Positions 10,853 to 23,319 are shown, counted from the first letter of the stretch. The stretch is DNA of 64,000 bases from Diospyros lotus (GCF_014633365.1 NC_068347.1:18126433-18190432), one strand, 5' to 3'. Program-made: numbers and translations. The notes: a model not told the origin generated them from the sequence alone.

Positions 10853-11923
10853 CCATTTCTACTGGTATGGGGTTACTATGCGCTCCTCCAATAAATGTCT
10901 TAAAGGCTACTGGTCAGTCACAATTTTGAATCGTTGCCCCAACAAGTAGGGTCTCCATACCCTCACTGCCTCAATAACTACCAACATCTCCTTGGCTTAG
11001 GCAGACCATGTGGCTTTGGCTGGGCTAAGTGCTTTGCTGAGGAAGGACATTGGTCGGCCTTGCTGCACCAATACTGGGCTAATACCAATGTTGCTGGCAT
11101 CAGTGTGAACCTCGAACTGTTATGAGAAATCTGGCATAGCCAAGACGGGAGTGCACGTCATGGCTTACTTCAATGCTGCAAAGGTGTGGTCAACATCATT
11201 TGTCCACTAGAACTTGTCTTTCTTGAGTAGCTGCGTCAATGGCCTAGCAATGGCCCCATAATGCTACACAAACTTCCGATAATAGCCTGTAAGGCCCAAA
11301 AATCCACGCAGTTAAGAAACATTCTTCGACTTCGGCCAAGACTGAATAATAGTAATCTTGTGTGGCTCTACCTTGACACCTTCAGGGTAGATCCTATGCC
11401 CCAAGTACTCCAACTTTGTTTACCCAAAAGCACACTTGGACATCTTGATGCAAAAACTTTCTCGGGCCAGTATGCTCAAGACTTGCTCCAAGTGCTGGTC
11501 CCTGGTCTTCGAATAAACCAGGATGTCATAAAAAAATACTAGCACAAACTAACGTAGCATGGGCTGGAAAATGTGATTCATGGCTGCCTGAAAAGTGGAT
11601 GGTGCATTGCACAGGCCAAAGGGCATGACCATGTACTCGTAATGCCCATGATGCATGCGAAATTCTATCTTGTGTATGTCTCCAGGGTGCATCTTGATTT
11701 GATGATAGCCTGCTCGCAAGTTTAACTTGGTGAAAATTGTGGATCCTACTAGCACATCTAGCATGTCATCAATAGTTGAAATCGGAAATCTGTCCTTAAC
11801 TGTGGCCTTGTTGAGTGCTCGGTAATCTGTACAGAAGCGCCATGTTCCATCCTTCTTCTTGACTAGAAAAACTGGTGATGACAAAGGATTGGTACTTGGT
11901 CGTATCAGATTTTTCTGTAGCAT
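10853..11923 (-). pseudogene. Element A reverse transcriptase and RNase H (broken)
   Basis: The N-terminal RT block is open at 11549-11923: [40 protein letters not shown] and [13 protein letters not shown]. The active-site box near 11516-11548 reads FFYDILVYS where an (F/Y)xDD box is needed, so the first catalytic Asp is lost. RNase H follows in broken frames between 10853 and 11300. Synthesis and RNA-degradation functions are both lost. Confidence 0.8.
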
Positions 11924-12169
11924 CTCCTTGACTTGCTTCTCAATTTCTGCTTTCTAATGGTGGGCGTAACGGTAGGGAGCAACGTTGATGGGTTGCTCAT
12001 CCAGTAGTGGGATGCGGTGATCGAAAGGCTGGCTTGGTGGCAGGTTTGTGGGCTCTTGCACCACTTTGGGAAATTTGGCCAAGACCACCTGAATATCTGT
12101 GGGTAGCTGCAGTACATCAGTGGATTGAAAACTGTCGGATGCGCGTGGCTGTGATGCTATCTATATAGC

Positions 12170-12640
12170 ATAGCACTCACTGCCAGCCCTAATCAATTTA
12201 TGCACCACATTCACCTCTGCTGCCCTAGCAGTACCCTGCTGCATGGATAGGCAAACCTATCGGCCCCCTAAGGTAAACTCCATGGCCATCTGCTTGTAAA
12301 CAAAGATAACTTTGCCCAATTGGGCCAACCACTGCACACCCAGCACTATGTCTACTCCAGCCAAAGGTATGACATATAAATCTGTAGTAACATAGATGTG
12401 CTGGATTTTAAGACTTACTACCTTGCACTGTTATGTGCATGCCAGGCGCTCCCCGCTAGCGACTCGCACCTCGAATGGCTCAATGGTGGTAGTCGGGATC
12501 TATAGCTTATGGGAAACTTTAGTGCTGATGAAGTTGTGGGTCAAGCCATTATCAATCAATAGGTTGGCAACTTTGCCCTTGAGAATCGATGTCACCAGCA
12601 TCGTTTGTGGCCCTGCGGATCCTGCCAGCGCATGAAAGGA
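12170..12640 (-). pseudogene. Element A aspartic protease (broken)
   Basis: The retroviral-type protease active site is visible as LLIDNGLTHNFIS near 12520-12560. The usual D-(S/T)-G triad has become DNG. Downstream, after a stop, LAGVDIVLGVQWL marks the second conserved strand. The domain is fused to gag, as in other chromoviruses. Confidence 0.7.
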
Positions 12641-13757
12641 CACTTCTGGCAAATCCTCAGCCTCCACCCCGTTATTGGCTGCAAGCATGTCAAAAGGCAC
12701 ATGTGGGTTTGACTCTTCATCTTCCTCCTCCTCTGGTGGGTCTTTTACTTCGATCATAAAAGATTGGGCCACCTTGCTCTTGTGGTTCGGGGTGAATTTC
12801 TCATTGCAGTTGAAATAGAGGCCTTGCTCGCGCCTCTTTTTCATCTCAGCCCATGATAGGCGCTTGACGCCTGGTAGTATGCGCTTACTGGCTGCGGGTT
12901 CTAGCACAAGCGATGGCTTGGGCTTAGGCGCCCCAGAACTGGATCCGGCTATGGCAGGACCTTTGTATGCCATTGCCTTGCGCGTGGCGCGCAATTGATC
13001 ATCTTTCAGTCGAGCAATATCAATTGCCTGGCGTATAGTGGTGGGTTGGTGAAGCTTAACTTCTGCAATGATGTCCGAAAATAGGCCCCCAATGAACGCC
13101 CCGATCAAGGCCTTCTCTGGCCAGTCATCGACTTGTGTGGCCACCCTTTCAAATTCCCGCTGATAGTCCCTCAAGGATCCTGTTTGGCGCATCTTTGATA
13201 GGACTTGATCATAATCCACAAAGCCTGTAGGGCCAAAACGAGTTCGTACATCATGTTCGAAATCCTTCCAACGGATGCTCTTTCCTTGGTTTTCATAAGT
13301 GCGTGACAGCCACTACCACCAATGGCTCGCCTCGCCCTCAAGGTAATAGGCAGCATACTCCACATTTTCCTTGCTGCTCATCTCTTGTGACTTGAAAAAC
13401 AAAATTGGCCCTATTGAGCCATGAAATAGGATCCTCACCGGAAAATGTGGGATATTGTAGGCACGGTTTAAAGGCTGGCCGGTTGGTGCTTTTGGGATTC
13501 CAATTGTTGCCAAGTTCGTCTATCTCGAATTCGCCATCAGAGCCCGAATCTGCTCTTTAGCTAGCTGATGCAGCAGATCGCCGCCTGTGGGAAGATGAAC
13601 GGCTATTGCTGTGCCTTGGCGCCTGTTGCTGTTGCTGCTCCACCAGGATGGTCAGATTTTGTAGAGTCCGCTCCATCCATGAGAATTTTTTGTCCATGGT
13701 GTTGGCCATGTTCTCCAAATTATCTATGCGATCCTTGTGCGTCTGTCCTCCTGCCAT
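12641..13757 (-). pseudogene. Element A gag (broken)
   Basis: The likely start is the ATG at 13757 (MAGGQTHKDRIDNLENM), with a coiled-coil-like N-terminus and a Gln run. The central retrotransposon gag region lies at 13313-13513 (YAAYYLEGEASHWW) and continues in other frames through SLRDYQREFERVATQVDDW. The zinc knuckle near 12790-12830 reads YFNCNEKFTPNHKSK: the first Cys and the last Cys of the CCHC set are replaced. A Glu-rich linker leads into protease. At least two frame changes separate the parts. Confidence 0.78.
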
Positions 13758-13919
13758 TGTTGGATGACCGTTGGATAGACAACTTCCGAGAACGTCTTCC
13801 AAGCACCAAGCTTCGAAAAGAGACTATGGGCAGACGCTCAACGAGAGCACCAATGATGGATGCCTTAGTTCCTGGAAGGTTGATTTCTACCTAACTATCA
13901 CAGGATAGAAGAAAGAAAT

Positions 13920-14494
13920 TGAAAGTGTAAAGAACACTTTGGCAATTTTGTTTTTAGATTGATCAAAAGTCCTCAAATGAAGGTAGATCAAAGCCTTTTA
14001 TAATAGGCTGTCCTTAACCCTCTAAATGCTAAGTACATGAATGCAGAATTATAACTTAAGCATCTACATGAATGCTAGCAATTAAAAGATACATCAATGC
14101 TGGAAATAAAGAAAGCAATTCAAGGAAATACTTAAAGTATCTAATAAAGGAGCCAGATCAAGTGAACTGACTTGGCTCTTGGTCTCCATCTAATGGGTTG
14201 GACGAAATGGGCTAATGGGCCTGTGATGGGCCTAGTCTGGTGGGCCTCATCCTATTGGGTTGGGCTGGCCCTGAGTGGCTGCACTTTGGGTTGAGTATGT
14301 AGGCTGATGTTGGGCAGAGGCCTCAAATGGCTCCTGCTGGTCCACTGTAAGGTATAGTGGAGCCTTACTTTGTGTAGCCTGCTTCTCACTGTTATCGGGT
14401 TACCGAGAACTTTCGCCTGTTGCGCCAACTCCCGTGTTGCTGTCTAAGACGGGTGCAGCCCAAACCTCAAGGGCAGAGACTTGAGATCCTAACA
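13920..14494 (-). repeat. 5' LTR of element A (right copy)
   Basis: Near-identical in layout to 1-584. Its right end GATCCTAACA (14494) abuts CATAATCCAATATT, which is interior LTR sequence of element C (compare 24533). The inner boundary is either TG at 13920 or TG at 13926, and I could not recognise a clean tRNA primer site beside it. Confidence 0.85.
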
Positions 14495-16427
14495 CATAAT
14501 CCAATATTCGAAGATGAAATCTTCTAAGTGAGGGTTAGATAAGCATGAATGAATGAATGATGCATGGACATTTACAAACAGATACCCTAGTGTAACTTCC
14601 CTAGCCCACCTGCCCAACACAGAACCCTAGGCAAAATTCGGAACCTCTGTAGGATAACCCTAACATTGTTCCATCAATTGCCTTCGGGAAATTACGACTA
14701 CACTCTTAGGGCGGCATCCCAATCCCATGCACGAGTTTTAATATGACAATAATATTGTGCCATGTGAGTATCACAACTTTCCATGCAAATAGAGTATGAA
14801 CAAATATGACGAAGATGATCATAATATACATAAATATCATGCATAGAAAAGTATTCATGTTACATACGGATTATAGGGACAAACCACTCACGTTTTACAA
14901 AGTTCAGGCTACCTCGAAAAGCGTGCAATCGTCTTGATTTTCTTGCCCACTTTCAAATTCGCACCAATTGTTTCACCTCAAATCCCAAGGCACCCTAGGC
15001 AACATATTTATTTAAGTTATTAATAAAAACTATTTTTTTTTCATTTTTCTTGCCATTTTCTCTATTTTTCTCCACTTAATTTCTCTAATAATCCAAAATA
15101 AATACCTATATCACTTTTTTTTCCAAATCCTTTTCATGATAAATCCTAAAATATTTTTCTAAGCATATTAAAAAAAACTGGAAATTAACAAGGCCCCACG
15201 CGCTAGTGCGTGATAGGGCGAGTGAGCCTAACGCGTGAAGCCCACGCGCCAGTCGTCTTCTCCGGTGAAAGCTTCGCCAGAAAAATGGGATTTTCACACC
15301 TTGCTAAACTACATGCCAAGTCTATCACGATGGTACCTGAATCAGCCTGAAAGGAGGTTCGGAAGTCGGTCAATCGGGGGCTCGAAGTGTCAACCAGAGC
15401 GTCCGCCTAGGGCTTCGACGAGGCTTCAGATCTTGCTCGTTCTTGCTCTGTTGTTCACAAAATTCTCCAGAAATGCTCTCCAACTTATGGGAAACAAAAG
15501 CCCTCTATCCTTGCCTCTCAATTCGTTCAAAAATGGCTTCGATTTGAGCTTCAATCTTCTAAAAATTTTGACCATCGTTGAGCTCTATTTATAGGCAAAG
15601 TTGAAGCTCGAAATGGCCTTGTCCGCCTCACCCATTGCCTTAAACGTCCTCACCTCCCTTGGATCGACCTGAAAGCATCCACTCGCGCCTGAAAAAGCAA
15701 GTTACAGGCGTCGATAATTCGGTCAGCTTTCTTGGCCAAATTTCTAAAACATTCGCCCACCTCGGTGGCCATTGTTGCTTCATCATCATTCCTTAGCCAT
15801 CCCTGACCGCCCCCTATGCTAGTCTAGTGGCTTTCGGCGACCCTTTGTGGCCTGGTCGGATTCCATGGCAAGATTTCCATTTTTTTGCACTTTTACCCTA
15901 CTATTTTATCTTTTCTGTTTTGTCCCTCTTCCACAAAAGCCCCTCAACTTTTGAATATTTCCATTAAGTCCCTCAAGTTCTAATCTTTCCATATCTCCCT
16001 TGAAATTTTTAAAAAAATGTCATTTTAACCCCTTAGGCAATTTTTGGGAAAATTACTCTCAGGCTCGAATTTTTGTTTTGGCTTTAAACCTCTTGGTTTC
16101 TTCCCGAAACTTCCGAAGGGTTGTCCTACTCGATGAACCGAAGCTTCCCAAGGCTTCTGTTACCTTCTCGAGAGTCTCCTACGTCAATTCAATTTTTCAG
16201 CCTGATCCATAGTTGTACCAAAAATGGTTTCTGATTCAATTTCTTTCGGTCTTAAAAATCATGCCTTGATATGCTCGTTAAAAGCATTCCTATTTCCTTA
16301 GGCATTTAAGCTTCAGGGTTCTCCCTTTGGCTGATTTGATAAAAAAATTTGTGCTTTTCAGATACCTATTTTCCTCGAATCTCCATTTTTCCTTTAAGAT
16401 AATAACTCAAAGTTCTTAGGTATTACA
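14495..16427 (-). repeat. 3' LTR of element C (remnant right of element A)
   Basis: Matches 24534-26462 almost throughout and ends TATTACA. The first roughly 390 bases of this LTR are missing here, because element A lies between them and this remnant. Open frames inside (15106-15297, 15235-15594, 16000-16212) have no domain, and similar stretches recur in the other LTR. Confidence 0.85.
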
Positions 16428-16440
16428 TTCTCTCCCCTTT
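16428..16440 (-). other. Polypurine tract of element C
   Basis: On the minus strand this reads AAAGGGGAGAGAA directly before the LTR start TGTAATACC, giving minus orientation. Confidence 0.75.
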
Positions 16441-16770
16441 AAATAAATTTCGTCCTCGAAATTTTTGCATTCATACCTACTAAAATATCAATATCTGGAT
16501 AATGACTTATAAGAGCAACGTCTTATATCTCTTAGCCAACCATTATCGTCAATCTTTTTGCAGCCTTATCAATTTGCACTACTTACACAAATAATGCCTA
16601 CCGGGCATACTGTGTTTTTTACAGAATGTCCCATTGTAGCTCTTTACCATGGCTCACACATATCAAGAATAGTCTATATTTACTCAAATGTAAACATACT
16701 ATTCAAAATTATCCCTTTATTTCACAATACTCTTGGTACATTTCATAAAAACCATAAAATTTTGCTACTC

Positions 16771-17762
16771 TCATTCTATGTCCTCAAACAACTCGGGATA
16801 TTTTTCCTGAATCTTATCCTCGAGCTCCCACGTAGCTTCTTCCTCGGTGTGATTCCTCCATTCAATCTTTACCAGCGGGATGACTTTATTCCTTAGAGCT
16901 TGGTCGCGCCGATCTAAGATTCGCTCAAGCAACTCTAGATAAGTTAAATCGTCTCTTAGCTCGATTACTTCCACTCGAATTTCCTGGGTTGGATCCTATA
17001 TATGTCTCCGAAGCTGAGACACATGGAAGACATTGTGGATGTTGGATAGGCTAATAGGAAGTTCTAAACAGTAAGCCAACGATCCAACTCGTCCTTTGAC
17101 CAAATAAGGTCTTATAAATCGGGGTCTCAACTTACCTTTCTTCTTTCCCCACGTTGCCAAATGCTGGGGCGATACCTTTAGATATACATGATCTCCTACC
17201 TCAAATTCCAAATCTCGCCTCCTTTTGTCTACATAAGACTTTTGTCGACTTTACGCAATTCGAATTCTCTCTTGTATCTTCCGTATCTTTTTCGTAGTTT
17301 GCTGAACCAACTCAGGTCCTAATATTTTTCTCTCTCCTACCTCAGTCCAATAGATAAGTGATCCACATTTTCTTCCATACAGAGCCTCATAGAGTGCCAT
17401 TCCTATATTGTTATGGTAACTGTTGTTATAAGCGAACTCCACCAAAGACAGATGCTCTTCCCAGTTACCCTCAAAATCCAAGGCACATGACCTTAACATG
17501 TCTTCTAGTTTTTGAATGGTCCTTTTAGACTGTCCATCCGTCTGTGGATGATAAGCCGTACTAAGATTTAGTTTGGTCCCCATGCACTCCTGTAGGCTTC
17601 CCCAAAATCTTGAGGTAAACGTCGGATCTCGATCGGAGACTATGCTTACCAGCGTGCCATAAAGTCTGATTATCTCTCCAATATACTGCTTCACAAACTT
17701 TCATACTCGCCTATCCATTCACGTAGGCAAGAAGTGTGCCGACTTCGTTAGCCTATCTACGA
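16771..17762 (-). pseudogene. Element C integrase, catalytic core, GPY/F and chromo-like tail
   Basis: The core at 17251-17694 shows the second catalytic Asp (VSDRDPTF) and [12 protein letters not shown]. The catalytic Glu of the DDE triad, normally after QS, is Lys. The GPY/F module at 16996-17211 (VGDHVYLKVSP, RPRFIRPYLV, HNVFHVSQLRRH) and the tail at 16771-16974 (VKIEWRNHTEEEATWE) follow. This tail is typical of Tekay/Del-type chromoviruses and may steer integration to marked chromatin. The core is interrupted at 17763 by the solo LTR and resumes at 19604. Confidence 0.85.
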
Positions 17763-17767
17763 TGACC

Positions 17768-19598
17768 TGACTGCTACGCTACCCTGCACATTTATTTATC
17801 AAAACAACAACCAAATTTATCAAACATTAATCCTTTTGTTAAAGCAGGTATAGGGCGATTATACTCGCCAGTGTGCGAGTGTGCGTGTAGTACAATTTTA
17901 AATTTATAATTCGGTGAGTCCGAGTCGGTTCACAGGGAGATTATTTTGGATGAAAACAGAAATCACTGAATATTTGATTTTAAGAGGTGATTAAGATAAT
18001 CTAAAGGAAATGATTAAAACTAAATTAACAACGAGTTTAAGTAGCTTGGGTCAAGACAATTTCAGTGTCAAAACCAATTAATTCCCAACTTAATAGAAAA
18101 GATCAATAATATTCATCTGAATTAAGTTTTGCAGATCTATGAGTAATTTTAGTTCAAGATAATGATAATTCTTGTTTAAGCAATCTCCATACATGGCATG
18201 GAAATTCTAAGTCAAGCAATTATCATAAATTGAATTATATCCCACAGATAGAATTTATAGGTACAGATTAATCATTTGGGCTTGGGTATGAAAACATTTC
18301 CAGGTCTAGCAATCTCCATACGTGGCATGGAAACTCTAAGTTAGGCTTATGCTCCAATCCAAACTCAAAGATACACTATACGCACACTGCTCAAATTAAA
18401 TCAAATTAATATTACACAATTGAAGCGCAGCTTTCTTTGGGAATCATTGGCGTTGGATACTGTCCTTGCCTTAACCCAAGATCGGATTTAGCTACTCATC
18501 TTCATTTTTAAAATAAATTGGCAGGAATTTAAATGACGGGAATTAAAAGACAGTATTTAAAAGACTATTTTTTAACCGACCATATAGGCGGTATATAATG
18601 AAAAGACAAGAATTGAAAGACTATTTTTTAACCGACCATATAGGCGGTTTATAATGAAAAGACAAGAATTGAAAGACTATTTTTTAATCGACCATATAGG
18701 CGGTTTATAATGAAAAGACAAGAATTGAAAGACTATTTTTTTAACCGACCATATAGGCGGTATATAATGAAAAGACAAGAATTGAAAGACTATTTTTTTA
18801 ACCGACCATATAGGCGGTTTATAATGAAAAGACAATATTTAAAGACAATATTCAACCGATCATATAGGCCGTATATAATAAAAAGATAATATGAATAACA
18901 TAATACAACTATATGGAAACAAAGGTTGAAGATTTAAGAGAGAAATTCTAAGAACGAAATCATATTGAAACTAAAGTGAAAATTTTGAGAGAGAAATCTC
19001 AAGAACATAACTATACTTTCATTATAGGAAAATTGAATGGTTACAAATGCACCCTAAGTGCTCTATTTATAGGGTAAAAGATGCAATAGAGACCACTCAA
19101 TTATATAATTTAATAATACAAAATATCTAAAGAAAAATAAAATAACTAATTTAAAAATACAAAGATAAATAAAATATCTAACACATGATGTAAGCGATGA
19201 TGTCATTCCAACTCATGATGTAAGCAATGATGTCACTCCAACCCATGATATAAGCGATGATGTCATCAATTTGTGGGACTTGGGCTTTTCATATTTTTGA
19301 GTTTGGGCCTTCCTTGTGTTGGGCTTGGGCCTTCCTTGTTTTGGGCTTGGGCTTGGGCCTTCCTTGTGTTGGGCTTGGGCTTGGGCCTGGGCTTTCCATA
19401 TTTATATTATTATATATATATATATTATATTATTATATATATTATATTTAATTTTTTTATATTTTATATATTTTTATATTAATATTTTTAAACATGCACA
19501 AAATTACAAAATGCATAATAATATTCAATTTAAACCATTTTAAGATCAAAATAAGGGTGAAATTATAATAAAATTTTTACAAAATTGATCACTAATCA
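17768..19598 (-). mobile_element. Solo LTR S1 inserted in element C integrase (1.83 kb)
   Basis: Begins TGACTGC and ends CTAATCA. It is flanked by tgacc at 17763-17767 and 19599-19603. Integrase reading resumes on the other side (GNDAIWV on the right, VIVDRLTK on the left). No gag or pol lies inside, so it is a solo LTR or LTR-only relic. A TATA-like box on the minus strand (19064-19072, TATAAATA) suggests minus orientation. It holds a six-copy tandem repeat (about 18541-18890) and a GGGCTTGGGCC-type run at 19270-19395. I do not recognise the family. Confidence 0.8.
18541..18890. repeat. Tandem repeat, six copies of about 55-58 bp
   Basis: The core CGACCATATAGGCGGT recurs near 18576, 18631, 18690, 18746, 18801 and 18855. 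Each copy has the context 'gaaaagacaagaattgaaagacta'-like. The last copy is the most diverged (GATCATATAGGCCG). The array lies upstream of the TATA-like box only if the LTR is read in the opposite sense. In the minus reading it is downstream of the putative start, in R/U5. Confidence 0.85.
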
Positions 19599-19603
19599 TG
19601 ACC

Positions 19604-20262
19604 CAAATTGCATCATTACCTTTCTAACCTCTAGGAAACCCTGTCACAAAATCCATCGTGACATGCTCCCATTTCCATTTTGGGATATCTAATGGTCTCA
19701 TGAGCCCAGCCGGTCTCTGGTGCTCGATCTTTACCCTCTGGCATGTATCACATTGAGCTACTTTCCTTGCCACACTTGTTTTCATTCCCAGCCACCAATA
19801 GACTTCGCAGAGATCTCTATACATCTTCGTGGCTCTGGGGTGTACTGTATAACGAGTTCTGTGGGCTTCATTTAAAATCTTTGCCTCAAGGCTTTCAAGT
19901 TTGGCACATAAATCCTTCCCCGAAATCTCAATGCCATCATGCATTTCAAATTCAGATCTGTTAGGCTGGCCAAGCTCATCCACCCATAGATGTATTTTCT
20001 TATCATCCACATATGCCTCCCGTATTTCATTCACCAAATCCAGCTGAACTACCACGCTAGTGATAAGGACAGACGATTCCTTCTACACTACACTCACCGT
20101 TAGATGGCTAAAAGCCTCTAACATCTGCCACTCACGGGCCATCATCCCGGCAATTGAAATAGGCACATTCCTACTCAATGCGTCAGCCACCACATTGGCA
20201 AGCCCCGGGTGATACTATATGGTGCAGTCATAGTCCTTAAGAAACTCCATCCACCGTCGCTG
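19604..20262 (-). pseudogene. Element C integrase N-terminus with HHCC zinc finger
   Basis: Minus-strand frame with ILNEAHRTRYTVHPRATKM followed by CDTCQRVK. This is the HHCC finger that precedes the integrase core. MDFVTGFPRG then gives the first catalytic Asp. A stop follows PRG before KGNDAIWV, where the solo LTR splits the gene. The region up to 20262 links to RNase H. Confidence 0.8.
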
Positions 20263-20721
20263 TCAAAGATTCAAATCCTTTTGTGAGAACACATACTTCA
20301 GGCTCTTGTGGTCCATGAACACCTCAAAGTTTTCACCATACAGGTAATGTCTCCATAGTTTCAGAGCATATATTATGGCTACCAATTCCATATCATGCAT
20401 CGGGTAGTTTACTTCGTGCCTCTTTAACTGTCGCAATCCATACACGATCACTTGTCCGTGTTGCATTAACACACAACCTAGACCTATCTTAGAGGCATCC
20501 GTATACATAACGAATCCTCTTGGCCCACCTAGCAGTGCTAAAACAGGTGCTGTGGTTAGACAATCTTTGAGCTCTTGAAAACTTTCCTCGCACTTGGCAA
20601 TCCATTCAAACTTGACATCCTTCCGAATAAGCTTCATTATAGGTGCGGCTAAATTCGAAAATCCCTCCACGAATCTTCGATAGTAGCCTGCCAATCCCAA
20701 AAAACTTCGTACCTCCGTCAC
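20263..20721 (-). pseudogene. Element C RT thumb and RNase H
   Basis: Reads [20 protein letters not shown], then [22 protein letters not shown] (first RNase H Asp in TDAS), [21 protein letters not shown] (Glu in MELVAI) and [17 protein letters not shown] (Asp in DHKSL). Three of the four acidic residues are therefore seen. This degrades the RNA strand of the hybrid during reverse transcription. Confidence 0.82.
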
Positions 20722-21162
20722 GCTCGTTAGCTGCTTCCATCCCTAAACAGCCTCAACTTTTGTTGGATCTACCGAGATTCCTTCGGCAGAGATCACGTGT
20801 CCAAGAAACGCGACATGGGGTAGCCAGAACTCTCACTTTGAGAACTTGGCATACAACTGATGCTTCTAGAGAGTTCCTAGCACCGTCCTTAAGTGCTCCT
20901 CATGATCGCTCTCATTCAAGGAATAGATCAATATATCATTTATAAATACAATCACGAACTGATCCAAATAGGGTTTGAACACCCTGTTCATGAGATCCAT
21001 AAATGCTGCTAGAGCATTTGTTAACCCGAATGGCATCACGAAATACTCAAAATGGCCATACCTTGACCGAAAAGCCATTTTTGGAATATCATCAGGCTTA
21101 ATCCTCAATTGGTAATATCCAGACCTTAAATCAATTTTTGAAAATATCTTTGCTCCTTGCAG
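20722..21162 (-). pseudogene. Element C reverse transcriptase, palm
   Basis: The open part at 20866-21108 reads [20 protein letters not shown] and the catalytic box FINDILIYS. The second residue pair expected as DD has become ND, so polymerase activity is lost. Frame changes separate it from the N-terminal RT block on the right. Confidence 0.8.
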
Positions 21163-22008
21163 CTAATCGAACAGATCATTGATCCTTAGAAGTGGATACT
21201 TATTCTTTACTGTGGCCTTATTCAACTGACGATAGTAAATGCACATTCTCAAACTTCCGTCCTTCTTTTTTACAAATAGCACCATCACGTCCCATGGCGA
21301 TGTGCTCGGCCTAATGAATCTCTTATCTATCAGTTCCTGAAGCTGACTCCTTAATTCCTTCATTTCTGCCAGAGCCATTTGATATGGAGGAATTGATATC
21401 GATTTGGTTCCTAGCATTAGCTCAACTGAGACTTCGATCTCTCGAGGTGGCGGTAGTCTTTCCGGAAACACATCCTCATACTCTCGTACTATCCATACCT
21501 CCTTGAGTTTTGGTACTACTTTCTCTTCTAAACGAGCATAACCTATACATCCATGGACTCCTTGGGTTATTAACTTTTCTACCTTCTCGGTCGAAATCAT
21601 TTTCCCATTCTTAGGGTCACCCTGACCTCGAAATTTGACCCATTCACCTTCGGTTTTCTTTAAGGTCATTATTTTTCTTCGACAATCTATGCTGGCATCA
21701 TATCTAAACAAGAAGTCCATTCTTAAGATTATGTTGAAGTCATATACTTCTAGCAAAATTAGATCAACTTGAAACTGAGCATCACTTAAACTAATTTCAC
21801 ATCCTTCTAACACTTTTGAAGACCTTGCACTTTTACCCATGGGCGTTGAAATTACTATCGAAAACTCCATAGGTTTAGTTTCTACCCCCAAACTTTTAGC
21901 CAAAGCATATGACATAAACGAATGCGTTGACCCAAGGTCTATCAATGCATGTACAAGGGTATCCAATATAAAGAGCGTACCTTGTACGACTGTCAAATCT
22001 GTCCCCAC
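21163..22008 (-). pseudogene. Element C protease and RT N-terminus
   Basis: A 281-codon open stretch. The protease active site reads [13 protein letters not shown], where DSG is usual, so the catalytic triad is DLG. A linker and the pol connection ([17 protein letters not shown]) follow, then RT blocks [15 protein letters not shown] and [23 protein letters not shown] would need CVDYR-type residues where CIYYR is present. The long frame is decayed but still easily read. Confidence 0.82.
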
Positions 22009-23196
22009 ATCTTCCTTGGTGAGGTTGTAGACGCGTCCCTGACTAGTCTTGCGAGCCTCCCCTGCTTTTTCAGCTAGTCCACCTGCTTGTCCGAGTTTTG
22101 GCTTCTTTGGGTAATTCTTGGAATAGTACCCTAGTTGATCGCACTAGAAGCACACCACCTTCATCAGGTCTTTCACTAGAGGTGTTTCTTTTCTCTTGCG
22201 ACAGTCTCTACTTATGTGTCCTCTTTCTCCGCACGAGTAACAGTTGGATGTCCCTGCTAAGCATTTCTTTCCCAGATGGTTCTTCTTGCATTTGGGGCAT
22301 TGCCTGCTATTTTGGGAGCTTTTATTTCTCAATTTCTGTTCCGAGTTTCCCTTCGTTTCACCAGACCTAATGAGCTTCACTTGAAGAAGATTCCTTTCTA
22401 TTATCAAAGCTTTACTCAAGGCTTCTTCATAAGAGTCGATCGACCAAATGCTCAAAGCCTGCAACAGCTCTACTCGAAGCCCTGACATAAACTTCTGTGC
22501 CTTTTGCCATTCATCGGCATCATACATTGGCACGTATTTGATAAGCTGATTGAATTGGGTGTCATTGAGCCACCGACATTTCCCCGGTTTGCATTAGGTT
22601 TGTAAACTCCCAACTCTTTTCTTGCTTCCAGCTAAGAGGAAAATACTTATCATTGAAGGCTTTCATAAATGCCTCCCAGACTGATACCGGAGTCTCATCG
22701 GATTCTAATCCTTGCCTCGAGTGGGATCATTGTAAAGCCCGTTCTGCTATCTTCCACCATCTTCCAACTTCTTCCTCCAACATGAAAGTGGCACAATTCA
22801 ATTTGTCCTCATCATTGTACTGTAGATGTTGAAGCAACTTCTCTATTTGCTCCAACCAATATTCAGCCATGCTGGGGTCGTCATTGGGTTTTCCCTTGAA
22901 CGTTGGTGGTCGCTGTCACCAGTACTGTTCCAGCACATTATCAGTGTGCCTACCGGTTCTCCCCTAGTTGTGTGGGTTACGAGATTTTCTATGATCTTCT
23001 CAATCCGATCCAATTGTCCTTCCGGGACTGTTGATTCTGTCTCTTGTTCCTCAGTCCGGATGCTACTACTATCGGCGCGACTGTAGCGGCGATTCCCATT
23101 ATTTCTTACATCCTCGATTTCCCGATTGGGGTTGACAAGAGTCATGTTCCTTTGTTGTCTTATAGTTACCATCTGAAAGACAAGAAAAAATCTCAT
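22009..23196 (-). pseudogene. Element C gag
   Basis: The start is at the ATG at 23196 or the next Met at 23172 (MVTIRQQRNM). The N-terminal part is Arg-rich and has a short coiled-coil segment (QLDRIEKIIENLV). The middle, about 22534-22842, is broken by frame changes. The C-terminal part (22144-22533) has YEEALSKALIIERN and a good CCHC zinc knuckle, CYSCGERGHISRDC. A further Cys-rich segment, CPKCKKNHLGKKC, lies just before it. Gag forms the virus-like particle and binds the RNA. Confidence 0.82.
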
Positions 23197-23319
23197 TCCA
23201 CGAGAATTTCTTCAAAATGGAATTTCATTTCAAAACACGATAGATATAACATCGTTTAAGAAAAGCACACATCACATATCTGACCCACTAATAAGCGAAA
23301 TAAAATTGTCCATGATTCT

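Larger units (their letters stand above)
1..14494 (-). mobile_element. Element A: Reina-like chromovirus (Ty3/gypsy), interrupted by element B
   Basis: Two copies of a roughly 580-bp terminal repeat (1-584 and about 13920-14494) bracket gag, protease, RT, RNase H and integrase relics, all on the minus strand. Removing B (1677-10382) leaves about 5.8 kb, a normal size for a Reina-type chromovirus. The chromodomain-like tail at the end of integrase (about 600-800) supports the chromovirus assignment. The right end abuts sequence matching the middle of element C's LTR, so A inserted into that LTR. Every domain carries stops or frameshifts, so A is dead. The left LTR runs up to the window start and may lose a few bases there. 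The clade is inferred from short LTRs, domain order and motif style. Confidence 0.85.

Noticed and set aside
18541..18890. CRISPR-like array
   Set aside because: The repeat copies abut without unique spacers, lie in a plant retrotransposon LTR and vary in sequence.
19257..19543. Three overlapping Leu/Gly/Trp-rich frames
   Set aside because: They are translations of the GGGCTTGGGCC-type run and the AT microsatellite inside solo LTR S1.
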